Below are positions 23,840-36,239 of a stretch of 64,000 nucleotides of DNA, one piece after another; positions within the stretch are counted from its first letter, which is position 1, and each line of letters starts with the position of its first letter. This DNA comes from Thereva unica. Lineage: Eukaryota; Arthropoda; Insecta; Diptera; Therevidae. The stretch spans positions 106,313,163-106,377,162 of the forward strand of contig OX465284.1 of assembly GCA_949987705.1 (NCBI GenBank), written 5' to 3'. The notes under the pieces are model-generated. The model ran no database searches. It was not told the DNA's origin and was given only the letters and a program-made list of their open reading frames with translations. The position numbers and the translations under genes are program-made.

Positions 23840-24900
23840 ACCAAGACCTTTAATTTAATATGGTGGAGGCTTTATTTAGCACAGTTATAATGATCACAAA
23901 TATGCGCCCCTTTTGTACAATAATTTGATCCCAAAGTGAAGGTAATTTCATTATGGCTCTCTTATTACAGCCCTTGTACCTATTGACAAAAAACTGGGAC
24001 GGTCGATTTTCACAAGTCTTGATGGGAATTTTTCACCAGCACAATCGTTCTCCATAGCCAGGAACAGGTGGTAATCACTTGGTGCCAGGCCGGGACTATA
24101 AGTTGCATGCATAAGAACCTCCAAACCAAACTCCCGGAGCTTCTGGCGAGCCACTATCGATGTGAGGCCTACCTCAATTGTGGGTACACAATTACTCTCC
24201 TATTGGCCAAAGCTAGCCGCTTCTGTGCGTTAGCTTCCTTCAGACGGTCCAATTTTTGACAGTACAGCTCCGAATTAAGGGTTCTGCCGCAGGCAGCTCA
24301 TAGTAGAAGATTCCCTGCCAATCCAACCAAATCTTCCTGGCTGTCAATCCTCGCTTGACTACCGTTTGCGCTGGTTCACCGTGACTGTATTCGCTTGACG
24401 TTGTGTGACCCACTTTTCATTACCGGTCACCCTCCGCTTCAGAAATGGGTCGATGTTGTTGCGATTCAGCAGTGATTTGCAAATGGAAATGCGGTCCATG
24501 AGGTTTGGCGTGAGCTTGTACATATCCAGCTTCTTTTTGTATCTTGCCTTATCCAAATGGTTCTAAACGATTTATTGTGCAATGTTTAACTCCAGGGCAA
24601 TCGAAACAGTGCTTAGATGACGATCGGACTCGACCATTACCATGATGTTATCGACAGTTTCGACAATTGGCCTTCCCGAGCGTGAGCGTGGTTGACATCG
24701 AAATTACCGGAACGGAATCGTCAAAACCAAAATTGTGCGTGAGGACCATGAACACTATTCCCATTTTCAGCTGCCTGGCTTACGTTTTCACCTTTATCCA
24801 AGAAAAACTTAAAATATGGGCTATTTTCTTTTTGCTGGTGTCCATCTTTGACGCGAGCTCAAATAAAACTGAGTCAAGCAATCGCAAAACTCTCAACAAA
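23840..24900 (-). pseudogene. mariner transposase pseudogene (irritans-like)
   Basis: On the minus strand from 24.9 kb down: RFRSGNFDVNHAHA (helix-turn-helix/linker region), KARYKKKLDMYK, NLMDRISICKSLLNRNNIDP, FLKRRVTGNEKWVT (GDEKW in live copies, here GNEKW, so the first catalytic aspartate is lost), LNSELYCQKLDRLKEA, RQKLREFGLEVLMHATYSPG followed by LAPSDYHLF (conserved PYSPDLAPSDYHLF), and IMKLPSLWDQIIVQKG at the C-terminus. Three or more frameshifts and several stops interrupt it. I could not place terminal inverted repeats. Domain order and wording make the family call firm. Confidence 0.92.
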
Positions 24901-26265
24901 GTATTTTTAGTATGAGATCTCATATATTTCTGACTCCACTTAGTGTTTCCATATTGGACTTTCATAACGCAAGATACAAATTACTAAAGACATCTGTTGC
25001 AAAAATAAAGGGTCTCTTTTTACTACACCTTATATAACACATATCTGCCGCTAAAGTAGTTTTTCAGTTAAAAGTGGGTCACGTACGTATAGACAGACGG
25101 TCAGAAGATTTGAAAGTGGTGATGCTAAATAACAAACGGTATTAAAAGGCTTAAGTCCTGCAGTCAGCTTTCGAGGTGTACCTTGAACTTCGAGCAGCTT
25201 ACTCAAAGATTGGCTTTGTAGCCCGATTGACCGAGTGGACGAAGTTAAGATAGCTTATAGCACGCGGACACACAGAACTTAAACTAATGGAGGTAATTGG
25301 AAGTAGTTCCCTTTTGAATAATTAATAAAGTGCATATGATGACATTGAATGGAAAGTCTTTATTACCATTCCTAACTGAGATTTGCGATTTTGCAGTGCT
25401 AATACCAACTGTGCCAAGAGAGTTGTATGAACGTGAACTCAACATGAACTCTCTTTCTTTCTGAGTCGATATTTTGAAAATCGATTCGCTCGATAGAGAA
25501 GTGCTGATGTACAGACAGTCTAATGTCAAGTCTTCAAATCTTAGATCTTCACTGTCAAAATCGTCAATTGGTGCCGAACTGCTGGACCTTTCGTCTGATG
25601 GATGTTTGAATATCCTCTTCTAAAGCGCTCCTTTCCTCCATTCAGCCAGGCTGCGCGGCTTCACTGGTATGTAAGTTTGGATGTAAGTTCACTAAATAGT
25701 TGATCAGTCACAACTGCTTCTTGCCGGAAACATGATATACACTGGAACGTTTCTACCATCGAGAATCCAATTACGTTTAAACACGGCAGAGCTATCACAT
25801 CCTTCTCTCTATCCTTCGAGCTAAGCTCACTACTGGACATTGTACCATGACTTATACGACAGAACTAATAGTACAAACTGTGACACCAGAACCTCCAGTA
25901 GTTCTTTAATTGATCCATCGGTTTCTATAATTTTGTGTGCTTTTTTTAACTTTAATGTTTTTGTTTTTGTGTATATCCGAGTGGAATATCAATTTAAAAC
26001 CAAAGATGAAAAAATGTTTCCCGTATTAAGAATAATATAGCTGCAGGAGTTCTGGCTCTATAACGCCACCGATTATGGCTTCAGGTGCTGATGTGGTCTG
26101 GGGTGTGAGCTTTTGGGAATTTCGCTGTGCCTGAGATAAGCTTTCGCGTTTGAGTAGTTCATTTGTGTCTAGGGTAAAGCTTTTTCTTTTTTGGGGGTTG
26201 TGGTTAAAGGAATTTTATTCTGGACAACAACCAGTTAGCTTTTGGGGATAAGCTTAGAAGCTTTG
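24901..26265. other. No gene recognised
   Basis: No coding motif. Short frames of 61-82 codons only. The left part may still contain the 5' terminus of the mariner, but I found no terminal repeat. Confidence 0.4.
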
Positions 26266-26375
26266 GGTGAGCTTTAATATTTTAGAGTTGCCATCGCTAG
26301 CTTTAATATTCAGGATTGTAGCCAGCTATCGTGGATGAATTTTAGTATTCGGGACTATAGCCAGATGCCGCCATA
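26266..26375. repeat. Degenerate minisatellite, about 35-45-bp unit
   Basis: Three loose copies of a unit reading agctttaatattcaggattg then tagccagctatcg. The second copy has gaattttagtattcgggac/tatagccagatgccg and the first gctttaatattttagag/ttgccatcgcta. Confidence 0.5.
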
Positions 26376-29165
26376 TCCATTATTATATTGTCATTGGTTG
26401 GAACTAATGGGTATTCATCATTACTTTCAAATTTACTTCATTTATTCTTATTGTGTAAGTCTTTCAAGAAATAGTAAGGACAAATTAATATACCAGGACT
26501 AACTTGCAATCTCATTTTATATGTACGACTCTGAAAACTTAGAACTACGAAGGCACTTATATTTCAAACAATTTTCTTCTACTAAATTCCTCACAAGTCG
26601 ATGGTAAATTGCCTGAAATATACTTCTCACAAAAATAAAAAAAAAGAAAGAACTTGATTCTTTTTGTTCGCAATTCACAAAGAAAATTTTGCAATTTCAT
26701 TCTGTGAAATAAAAATAAAAGAAGAAAAAATTTTTCACATCCTTTTTTTTCGTGCTGTGTACAAAGTTAAAAAGCCGGATATTGGAATTTCATGTTTTTG
26801 TGTTACCGGGTAAAGTTACATGCCTTCGTACATATGTATGAAAGTAAACAAATCCGAAACATGCTCGTATGAAATAAAATAAAAATGCTAAGATAAAAAT
26901 CTACAATAACTTCAAGAGTCTCCATTTGATGATCAATTGATTCTTGTTAGAACAAAAAAATTCTGTTTTTTTTTCATGAAATGTTTCATTGAAACGTGAA
27001 TATTTATCCAATCTAATAAGGTGAAGTATATCGGATGTACGCACGCCTTGAAAAATCTGTGATTAGATAAAAAGGATATTGGTTGTATAAGGACTTATAT
27101 TGATAAGAGTAACGAAATGAAATATATTTAATAATAAGGACGAATTGGATCTCAAGTAAGGGAGTCGAGCATATACAGTACGTATGTATATGGGTATGAG
27201 GAAACTAAATATTGTAACAAAAACGAAACCTCGAGCCTTTGCCTGGCCCTGGTACTGGTTTGGGATGCGGAGGAATGATTGAAATGTTTTTGCTTCCCAC
27301 AAAATTTCATTTTAAGACCGTTTACATTTTCTGTGTTATTTGTGTTACGTTGGTGGCCTTTACGCAGGCAGGAAAGAATCCTTCTCAAAAGGGCATAGGC
27401 CGAGGAAATCAAATCCTTATTATGGGTCAACGAACAATTTCTTGTTGTTTTATTTTTTATTTATTTTTTTATTCTTTTATTTTATTTATTTTTTTTTGTT
27501 AAAGATATCTCAAGGAAATCTTCACATATTCTATACACACAGAATGTGATGTGGGGAAGGCATCTTGAAAAATGCTTCCTTTTAACATGTTCTTATTTAT
27601 GGCTCCCTCAGGGCACGATGTTCTATTTTAAATCCGGGGCTACTTTTCGGCTGAAGTTTTAAAAGTGTAGAGAATAAAATAAAAGGGGCAGAGAGAATGA
27701 GTCAGAGTGAGTGACTGAAACGGATTTTTAGCTAGTATATGTATATACGAAATTCAAGAAAAACTCTACCATATCTATTCAACCAAACAAGCCCCACAGC
27801 TTAGGAAACATTTTGATAACAAATCCTCTCTAACCAGAGCTACCCAACAATCTACAAGACCGTGTGATGCCTTTTGAACCCATCTACTTCCATTCGTGAG
27901 CTTCTAGTTTTGCTACGATAGAAGAGAGGTACAATTTGCTGGGTAAAAACCCCTTTATCTTTTATGAAATTCACAGCGTGAAATGGAATGTTCTAACCTC
28001 AAAGCAACGCTAACAAAATTCTTCCACAGATTCTAAGGGTATTTTCTAGGTGTATATCAGGCGAGATTGTGAGTGCTGTTGGATTCAGAAATGAGAGAGT
28101 CTAAAGGGTATGGGGGAGCTGCGAAAATCCAATGTTCCTACCCTAACTGTGTTCCCTTCAAACTCAATTTTTATCTTCTATATAACACGAAACAAAAGGG
28201 TGCCCGAGAAACGAACAGACAAAACTTGCCAGGGAGAGAGAACACCCAAAAACGGACGTACGGACAGACCTCAAGTGTAAAGTAAGGGCTTGACTGGCTT
28301 TTTGTATTCTATAGAGGGGGAGACTCTCTGGCTGGTGTCAAATTGATAGATGGTCACACGCTTCCCCATCTCTCTGTTTCAGCTCTATGGGAGCGGCACA
28401 AGAGCTACGCAAAAGGATCCTATGTATTTTTAAGATAACCTGATGGATGTCTACAAGGATATTACACGACTACCAGAAATGGAGTATAAGAGGAGCTGGA
28501 AAGTGCGGTGCGGTGTATGGGCTGTGAACAACAAGGCAGCTTAAGGAAACTTCATACTGCTCAGAGATATGGTCCCATTTATATGCCATGAAGATGACGT
28601 TATGAACAGGCAAAAGTCGGGACCTTGTACTTGGTATAAATTCAAATTGAATCTGAATGGGTTGTGCTGCGACGATATGATGGGTGTGGTTCGAAAATCC
28701 TTTTTCTGTTTCTTTCTATATTTTTTTTTTAGAATTTATTTATTATAATAATTTTTGCGGCTTGATGTTTCTCTTTTGTATTATGGGGTACTTATTGCGG
28801 ATATACGAGACAAGAGGAGCAGATATAAATTATCTGGATTTTTTATATCCTTCAGTGCTTGGGAATTCTTATGCCTTGCGAGAAGGGATAAAGATTTCCA
28901 TTTCATATATATGGATATTATAACTAATTCCCCTTGAGTGACTACCTAAGTGACAATATCAATTACTTTTATCTTTTAACTTCAATGAAAATAGCTCTTT
29001 TAAAATTTATTGGAGTGTGGAAAATTTATTGGTTATGATAGGATGCATAGGGGGTGTGTTCGAGACTTTCCTTTATTTTTTTTAAATTATATCACCAAAT
29101 TTTTGGGATTGGTGAAGTAATGTTGTTATTCTCGCATGAATGATCTTTTATAATCGACAATATCT
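26376..29165. other. AT-rich stretch, nothing recognised
   Basis: Contains a long T-rich run at 27,440-27,500 and several low-complexity patches. Short frames at 27,063-27,549 and 28,684-28,937 are hydrophobic because of the T-richness and are not supported as genes. Confidence 0.45.
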
Positions 29166-29179
29166 TTATTAAATTTTTA

Positions 29180-29900
29180 TATGCTTACAAAATTCAGCTG
29201 ACAGAAACCATATACTAACATAATTCAATTAGCAGGAACCGTGTCCTTACAAAATTAAATTAGCATGAACCATGTGCTTACAAAACTCAGTTAGCAGAAA
29301 CCGTGTGCTGACAACATTCAGCTGATTAAAAATTTTTATTTAAGTTTTAATTGGTAGTTTTTTTACATCAATTACCGAATATTTTACGAAAAAAATCAAT
29401 TTGATAATTAGTGTTAACTTTTAGTTTTTATATATATCCTTGTTCATGGCTTTTCTACATAGCATTTTTTTTAATGTATGCATATATTTTCTGGGACTTT
29501 TTCAGGTAATCTGCAATAGCATACGAAAAAATTATAAAAAATTGAACTGCTTACAAAATTCAGCTAGCAAAAACATGTGCTTACAACATTGAGCTGATTA
29601 AAAAAAATGTCTTAAGTTATTTTCGGTAGTTTTCTGCTTCAATTATCGAATATGTAACGAGCAAAAATCACTTTGACATTTCGGTTCTTCATACCTTTCC
29701 TGCAAAGCATCCTTTTTTTGTTGATTTTTGGTGATTTTTTCAGATAATGTGCAATAGCCAAAGATAACATTATAAAAAATTAAAGTGCTTACAAAATTCA
29801 GCTAGCAAAAACATCTGCTTACAAGATTCAGCTGTTAAAGGAAATTTTATTTTAGTTTTCTTCGCTATTTTTCTGTATCTAATTTTAGTGCTTGCAAAAT
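29180..29900. repeat. Nested tandem repeats: about 32-bp units in about 240-270-bp blocks
   Basis: Five adjacent copies of tgcttacaaaattcagctag/cagaaaccatg start about every 32 bp from 29,180 to 29,330. The last is followed by an AT-rich block containing tttttggtagttt, catcaattaccgaata and cgaaaaaaatcaat. The pair of short units plus the same block recur at about 29,545-29,690 and the pair again at about 29,785-29,880. This gives a higher-order arrangement. No coding. Confidence 0.75.
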
Positions 29901-30039
29901 TCAGCTCAGTTTTTTTAAATAACCGCAGACAGATAGGCGGCAATGCTCGTATAAGTGTTACATTCTAGCTATCTGTTTAGGTTCTTTTAGACCAATCATT
30001 TTGTTATTAGTATCAGTAGCAAAGTACACCAATGTGCCC

Positions 30040-30200
30040 GCTAAAGGTAAGCACGCTCCTGCTAAATGCATCCGGATCGTCATAGAATATTTCAAACGCG
30101 ACTTCGTTTTACCAAGCATTCCCCCAACTAAGCACTAACCACGTATAATGCTACTTGACCTACGCCATCGAACGAGAACCAGCCGACAGATTACGCTAGA
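30040..30200 (-). repeat. 5S rRNA-like repeat, copy 3
   Basis: The minus strand at 30,098-30,182 reads GGTTCTCGTTCGATGG, GTAGGTCAAGTAGCATTATA, CGTGGTTAGTGCTTAGTTGG, GGGAATGCTTGGTAAAACG, aligning in order with 5S rRNA from its box A region to the 3' end. The right flank on that strand (AATATTCTATGACGATCC, GGATGCATTTA) is shared with copy 5 at 59.86 kb, so these two are the closer relatives. The acceptor-helix 5' strand is missing, so it is not a working 5S gene. Confidence 0.7.
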
Positions 30201-31475
30201 GACACTCTTTATGGTCACCAAGGATATTACCATTTTGCTTCGTCCTATATGCGGAACGGCTAGAGGATGGGCCGTTAAGAAACTTGACGCAGAGTTGTTC
30301 AAGGAAGTGTTCCTGCATGATGCAAGGTCGACAAGAGGTACCAGGGATGGGGCAGATCGAATCAAAGATTGAATGAAACCAGCTTGTGACATGTTAATGC
30401 CGCGAGTCGGCAACCTAACACTTACCAAACTTCTAGTGGAACGCCGAGATCAACGAATGCCGAAGGGCCAGCCGGAAGGCAGGAAAATCCCAGCACTTCA
30501 AAAAGTTGTCCAGAGAAGCAGACTCGGACTCTTGAGTCGGAGTATATAAAGTGGTTATGCCAGCGGTCAAGGCAAGCGCTCTCCGCCAATCACCTGCGCA
30601 GCGCTGCTCCAGAGTATAGTGTGCGTCCTATTTTCACCGAACGTATGCACCGTCAATCTACCCATCATTCAGAGCGACCCAAAGGAGGTACCTGCTGTAA
30701 CCCGAGATACATAGTACCGGATGGAAACAGTAGAAATTCATGTTCCAACCGAAACCGAACCAGTCTTTAGGGGACCCATCGCCACACAGATCGTTATGCC
30801 TCCTTAGTTGCTAGAGCGGGTGATCTGCAGCAGGACTATCCCTAGCGTCGAAAAGGTCTTTCAGATAAGCAATTCAACTTCAGTAAGGCAAGGTCGACGA
30901 CTGATGCAGAAAACATGGGGGTGGGCATAGCAAGAGCCGCCATACAGAATAATTACTGCTGCGCACTGATAACCCTCGGCATAAAAATGCTTTCAACTCA
31001 GGAAAGTGGAGCAAAATAGTCGAGGCGTTGATCAAGCTAGGAACACTAAAGTACCTAGTGCGAGTAGTGGCTGATTACCTTAATTTTAGGTCGCTTCATT
31101 GTGACGCGGAAGATGGTTCAAAGGTGTTCGGGACCACATGTTGTGCTCCGCAGGATTTCGTCCTGGGGCCTCTCCTGTGTATTGCAATGTACAATGATAG
31201 GACTTGGTCTTCCAGAGGAACCAGTGGCGGTTCGCGGATGACATGCTTCTTTTAACTAAGTTATCGTAGGAAAACACTCAGATAACATCGAACTGTATGC
31301 GAACACAGCGATCAGGGAAATAAAAGCGTGGCTAAAACGCGCAGGGCTGAAGCTTCCTGAGCTCAAAACTGAAGCGGTGCTGATCAGCAAACGGCAAAAG
31401 CTGGTAACCGTAAGGATAAAGCTAGGGAAACAGATGATCCACTCACAGTCCTTACTTTATGTGGGACTTCAACCT
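30200..31475 (+). pseudogene. R1-clade LINE reverse transcriptase relic
   Basis: In scattered plus-strand frames: RQGRSTTDAEN in decayed form, IARAAIQNNYCCALITL, VEALIKLGTLKYLVRVVADY, LNFRSLHCDAEDGSKVFGTT, VLGPLLCIAMYND, then RFADDMLLL with the catalytic FADD at about 31,231-31,242, then IELYANTAIREIKAWLKRAG, LKLPELKTEAVLISKRQKL. This is the canonical R1 order. Frameshifts are frequent and the C-terminal third is absent. The N-terminal side, 30,230-30,900, is weaker but continuous with it. Confidence 0.82.
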
Positions 31476-32694
31476 TTAATAATTTCTATTCTGATTAAAG
31501 CTACGAATTTAGGAAGAACATGTTTTAACTGCTTCGTCCCAAACAGATTAAGACAATATAATATTTGGGAAGTTTATTATTCAAAACTATGGCAGTTTCT
31601 AAAAGGACGAGTTGAATTGAATTGCTTCAACATTTTGTATTCACTCTGACATTTCTGCTACTAAGACTCAGAGCTATTCATAGAGCAAATAAAAGCTACA
31701 TGAATTGACCTAAGCATTCAAACATTCTCCAACTAAAATACATATACCCAGCTCAACTCTATAAAATAGAACATAGATTAATATCTGTGATAATTAAAAC
31801 TAACTAAATTTTTCTTTACTATCCACCCAAGTAAAGACAAAATATCCTTTAAGACCAATCCTCGTGCACAGAAAAGAAAGACAATTGGGGTTTGTGACCA
31901 AGAGATAAATCTATAACCCAAGCAAGTAGTCATCTCCACTGTCCATCTGGCGATAATAAATATCTGAACGTTTTTATCTTATTATTAGCTTTTGCCACAA
32001 CACACTGTTCCGGTCTTATAGTAGTAGCAGCAGGATCGATACTGAATTAATTTTAAGGACATCTGATAGGGAAATTCAATCAGGAAAATTAATTACAATA
32101 AGCGACGTGACACACATATCACTTTGTTCAGTTTTGTTACTACTTGAAATATTATATATGCACTTTGTATTGGAAAATAGTAGATTAGATTGGGATTAAG
32201 TGAAATTGATACAAAAGTATTAACTTTTTAACTTGAGACCAATTTTTTCTTTGCGGTCAGTCAATTTTATGATATTTTAAATTCAAAAAACATATAGTAC
32301 CATACTTAATTGTCTTTTAGTATCTTTTCTGCTCATCTGAATTGAATTTAGCATGTGCATTCTTTTTCTTCGTACGAGCATATGTTTGGGAGATCGCGTC
32401 GTAAATTCGAAGTTACGCATTTTACAGATCTTAACCATAGAGTCTTTGAACTACCTAATCCCGATCTAAGGAGAGTTAACAAAAATGGTGGTCATTCCAA
32501 AAAAAAGGGAAAATTTGACTTTGCTCAGAAAGCATTTACTCACAAACGAGTCCGGTACAAAGTCAGTACATAAGTTAAATTGTTACCAAATCAACCCTAT
32601 TATTAATACATTAATAAAGGCTTGTGGTCATCTTGCTTCGTGAAATGTACTCCCAGTCCTTCGTGAGAGCAATAAAATGTTTACAACATAATTT
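31476..32694. other. Possible degenerate LTR at its right end
   Basis: No coding domain. A 72-codon plus-strand frame at 32,355-32,573 is basic and unrecognised. Because a primer-binding site begins at 32,695, the sequence just upstream should be the end of an LTR. AATAAA near 32,621 and 32,670 could be its polyadenylation signals. I cannot fix the LTR's left boundary. Confidence 0.4.
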
Positions 32695-32725
32695 TGGTGG
32701 CAGCGGTGGGATACAAAAGATACAA
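32680..32725 (+). repeat. LTR end and tRNA-Leu primer-binding site, copy A
   Basis: ACAACATAATTT is followed by TGGTGGCAGCGGTGGGAT (32,695-32,712) and ATACAAAAG. The 18-mer complements ATCCCACCGCTGCCA plus CCA, the mature 3' end of an insect tRNA-Leu, and so is a reverse-transcription primer site. No gag/pol follows; the LOA relic begins within 0.4 kb. Confidence 0.8.
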
Positions 32726-33060
32726 TCACTAAATGAATACATACTCTGTAGTCTACCTGCTTCTGGTGGAGTCTTCACGTTCTCACAGTGCTTCTTTTAA
32801 CTAATTCTTGTGGAGCGTCTGAAATTATTGTTGTAGGCTGTGACCAGTAAGCCGGCCAAATAGTTTCCTGATATCTTTCTCATTGTGTTCGCCAAGTCCA
32901 GGAACCGAACAAAGAGTTATATCAAATTGAGTGGCAGTCTCACACAGAGACCTGCGGCAGTTCAGAACAGTAGTGGATGTTGTAACAACAGAGTACTTTT
33001 GGCTATCTGATAGAATACATACATATATTCTTATGAAAATATTTTATTTATCTTCAGCCA
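32726..33060. other. No gene recognised
   Basis: Short stretch between the primer-binding site and the LOA-like LINE. It could be LTR-element leader. No motif supports more. Confidence 0.35.
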
Positions 33061-34495
33061 TTTGAGAGCCCCCCCAGATCGCAGTGACTTCCACCGGATA
33101 GACGATGTAATGTTGGGGTAGACGAAGAGAGCTATATATATTCAATTATTCGGAGAAGATACCACAACCATAGCTCCAACGCCATTTGCGTAGATACATC
33201 ATGACCAGTCGGGATAATACCATCCGTCCAGTCATCTCTGGCCGGAATAATGGTATTGAAAGCTTTTTCCAAGGTCCACGTAGGTGTAGTGTAATCTAGG
33301 TTGCCCGCAGCGATGGCGAACCTCCTAAGGAATTATGAGTAACAATATAAATAGTCAGCCCACCCAAGAGAAGTCGTTGTCCTGGCCGCCATTTGCTCGA
33401 CATGTATGTCCAAAGGAATAAGGTGCAATAAGACACCCAGCGTTGCTGGTTGAGGTGGTTCAACAATTCGTTGACTGTTAAATTCCAAAGGAGCGGCGAT
33501 AGGACCTTACCCAGCGGTGTGCTTCTTCCAACCCGCCTGACTTCTTCTGAAAGCCCCAGACCAGACTTTATGACCCTGCACTTCAGCAGCTGATCATTAA
33601 AGGATATGGAGCATCCGTCAAAACCTGGACGCTAGATTGCCCCGTGACCGTAGAAGATTCAACATTATTGAAATCACCTTCAATATCTAAGAAGCAGCCA
33701 AAGTGAATTCATTGCCTTTTGTGTAGGCATGCTGCAAAGGAGAAAGCAGTTTTCTGTGAGTGATTTGCTTAATGTGAATCTCCACAAGTTTTTCGATTAT
33801 CTTGAAGAGAAAGATGTGAGACATATAGGGCTAACGTCCTTTGTATTGTAGTAGGAAATTTTATCCGGTTTCGGAATGAAAGCCACTTTCGATACCTTCC
33901 AGGAAGTTGGAATGTAGTTTAGGCGAAGGGAACTCCTATAGATGGCTGCAAGCCAGTCCAGAATTAGGTCACTAACTTTCTGAATTTCAATAGGATAAAT
34001 TCCGTCCGGTCCTGGTGTTTTATAAGGCTTAAAGCCTTCTATGGCTCTTAGGAGCAAATCCATGTTTATCAGTCTATCGATGGTACCTAAGTTATTATAT
34101 TCATTAGTTCGGCTCCCTAAACCTGTTTCTGTGGATGCAGCAAGAGATTTTGAGCCAGGAAAGTCGGTGTCAAGCAGGAGCTTTAATGATTCCTGCATGC
34201 TCTTGCTCGATGTACCGTCTGCTTGTTGCAGCAATTACTGGCACATTGGGCGAGAAGATATTACTGGGAGAGAGAACTTTTTTAAGTCTTGCGGTGTCCA
34301 AAAACCCATCTATTGTCTCACAGAAGGTCTTCCAGGATTCCCTCATAGACTTGTCCCAGTCCTTGTCCTTGTTTCTTTATAGTTATCCCAGTCCCAATCC
34401 AAGTTAGACCGTTTGGCCTTATTGAAGGCCTCCTGCTTTCAGACCTTAGTTTAAGAAGCTTAGTGCTCCACCAAAGAAGTTTTGGGTTTTACCCC
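33060..34495 (-). pseudogene. LOA-like LINE ORF2 relic (linker and RT)
   Basis: On the minus strand from 34,495: FNKAKRSNLDWD (EN-RT linker), LLQQADGTSSKSMQESLKLL, LDTDFPGSKS, then the RT start AIEGFKPYKTPGPDGIYPIE, IYRSSLRLNYIPTSWKVSKV, AFIPKPDK, SPICLTSFSSRTLEKLVE, LQHAYTKG, and RRVGRSTPLGKVLSPLLWNL with TVNELLNHL (TPQGG in live copies). The 145-codon frame 33,797-34,234 is the best preserved part. Stops and frameshifts elsewhere. The YADD box and everything after it are decayed or missing. Confidence 0.85.
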
Positions 34496-35420
34496 TGTAC
34501 TTCCTAATGGGACAGGCGATCGTAAAAGTCCGTCAAAAATTCCAAAAACAAATTTTGGGACACTTTAGGACACTCTGTAATATTCCTAAAAAAATCAAAT
34601 TGAACAAAAAACCAAAAATTGATCAAATTAAAATCAATTGAATTATTCAAATGATTTTCACAAACTTTTTAAAAGCGGTTAAATTGCGTTTAAAAAAATA
34701 CCAAAAACTACATGCAATGTTCCAATTTGTTATTCACTATACATTCTAGCAAAATACAAAATTTTGTTGGTTCTAAAATCACCGCTTTTTCACTTAACTC
34801 AATTTGCATATGAAATTTCGTTGAACCTCACCTCTCGCTTCATACCTTTGTATCACCTATAAAAAGATTGAAAGGCACCACCAGCCAACCAACCTACTCT
34901 GTCCTGAAAAAGCTTTAAAAAGGACCTCATATTTTTTGGCAGGATTTTTAAGGTTTTTTTTTTGTTTTACAATTCCTCATTTTATTTTTTTTTTATTTTT
35001 TTTTTTCATTTTTTGTCTGCTGCGACATTTTATTTTTCTGTCAAAATTTCTCTGCATTTGTAATTAACCGCGATGCCTGATGGCATTATGTTTTCGCGAC
35101 ATTTTTGTTTTAGTAATATTTTTTTTAAGGAATTTTTTTTTCGTCAAATATTTTGTAAACGCCTCGCGGCTATGTTCCATAAATATCCTGGTTCTGGTAG
35201 AGATGATGATTTTTTTTGTTTCTTGAAGAGAGGAATACCTTTCTATAAACTTAATTTATTCTGAGCACAGACCCCCACAAATAAATGGAAAGAATCCTTT
35301 AATTAGTTAATTTAAATCTCTTTTGCAGATGCTTTCACGCAGGGATAGTTACCTTTAATTAAAAATTTAATTGGTTATATAGACACGAGATTGAAAAGGA
35401 TTAAGACAATGAGGACCAGA
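34496..35420. other. AT-rich stretch before an LTR junction
   Basis: T-rich low complexity at 34,950-35,020. No coding support. The end of this stretch should belong to the LTR whose primer-binding site starts at 35,425. Confidence 0.4.
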
Positions 35421-35450
35421 ATTTTGGTGGCAGCGGTGGGTAAGATAAAG
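35410..35450 (+). repeat. LTR end and tRNA-Leu primer-binding site, copy B
   Basis: CCAGAATTT then TGGTGGCAGCGGTGGG (35,425-35,440), followed by TAAGATAAAG. It matches copies A and C up to the final AT of the site. Confidence 0.75.
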
Positions 35451-35478
35451 AATTTGCGGTTCGTTACTAGATAAATAA

Positions 35479-36239
35479 AATGAATAGCATCTGTGAAATG
35501 GATTCAAAAGGACCCAAGACCAAGAGCTGCTGGCCAATTTCTAGTAACAAAAGAACTGCAACAAGTGCACACTCTAGAGGCAGGGGATAATAAATATTTT
35601 CAGTTTACTGAAGGTCCGAACACCTTTACACGATGTAGAGCAAACAGTGTATACTTTTCAGTATGCCCAGGTGAGCAAGCAGCATGCAATTATTTTCTAT
35701 TTTGTAAGGAAATCTACCTTTTTCCCATTTCGCAAAGGTTTGCTTATTCCCAACTTCCGCTACATCATCAGGATTGTGCAAAAGGGACCTCTACGAATGC
35801 TTGTTGTATTATAGAATCACCTAGATTTCAGCAAACAGCATGGAATCCATTTAGAGGCATCCGCTATCAACTGTGAAAAAAAACCGCTGCTATGCTCCTG
35901 GGGAATGTGAAAATGGAAAATTCTGTTTTCATTCGAGGGGCGGACCATCCCGAATTTTCGGCCATGAATCGTCAGGAACAGCGGCAGAATCCTCTAAACA
36001 TTTGCATTTCAGAAATTAATTCTGCACTGCTGCTGCTACATATAAATAACACAAGTTGGGGCTATTTGGGTATCAAAAGCCAAACACCATCGCACTCCTG
36101 GCAGAAAACCACTTTAATCCTTAATAGCCTCTCTAGTAGCTTTCCCAGTGTGAACGGTTTTGCGCCCGGGGCCTGGGATTACACAATTAATGACCAACCC
36201 ATAAAAACTTTGAGGAATACTTATTGTCGCAACAATTGA
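35479..36239 (+). other. Two unrecognised open frames downstream of a primer-binding site
   Basis: Frames of 127 codons (35,493-35,876) and 115 codons (35,892-36,239) lie in series on the plus strand, 15 bp apart, and start about 50 bp after the primer-binding site. That is where a retrotransposon leader and gag would lie. I see no CCHC knuckle, protease or other domain, so I do not call them gag. They may equally be chance frames. Confidence 0.3.

Noticed and set aside
29180..29340. CRISPR-like array of 32-bp units
   Set aside because: The units are contiguous and degenerate without unique spacers, in a eukaryotic context; an ordinary minisatellite.
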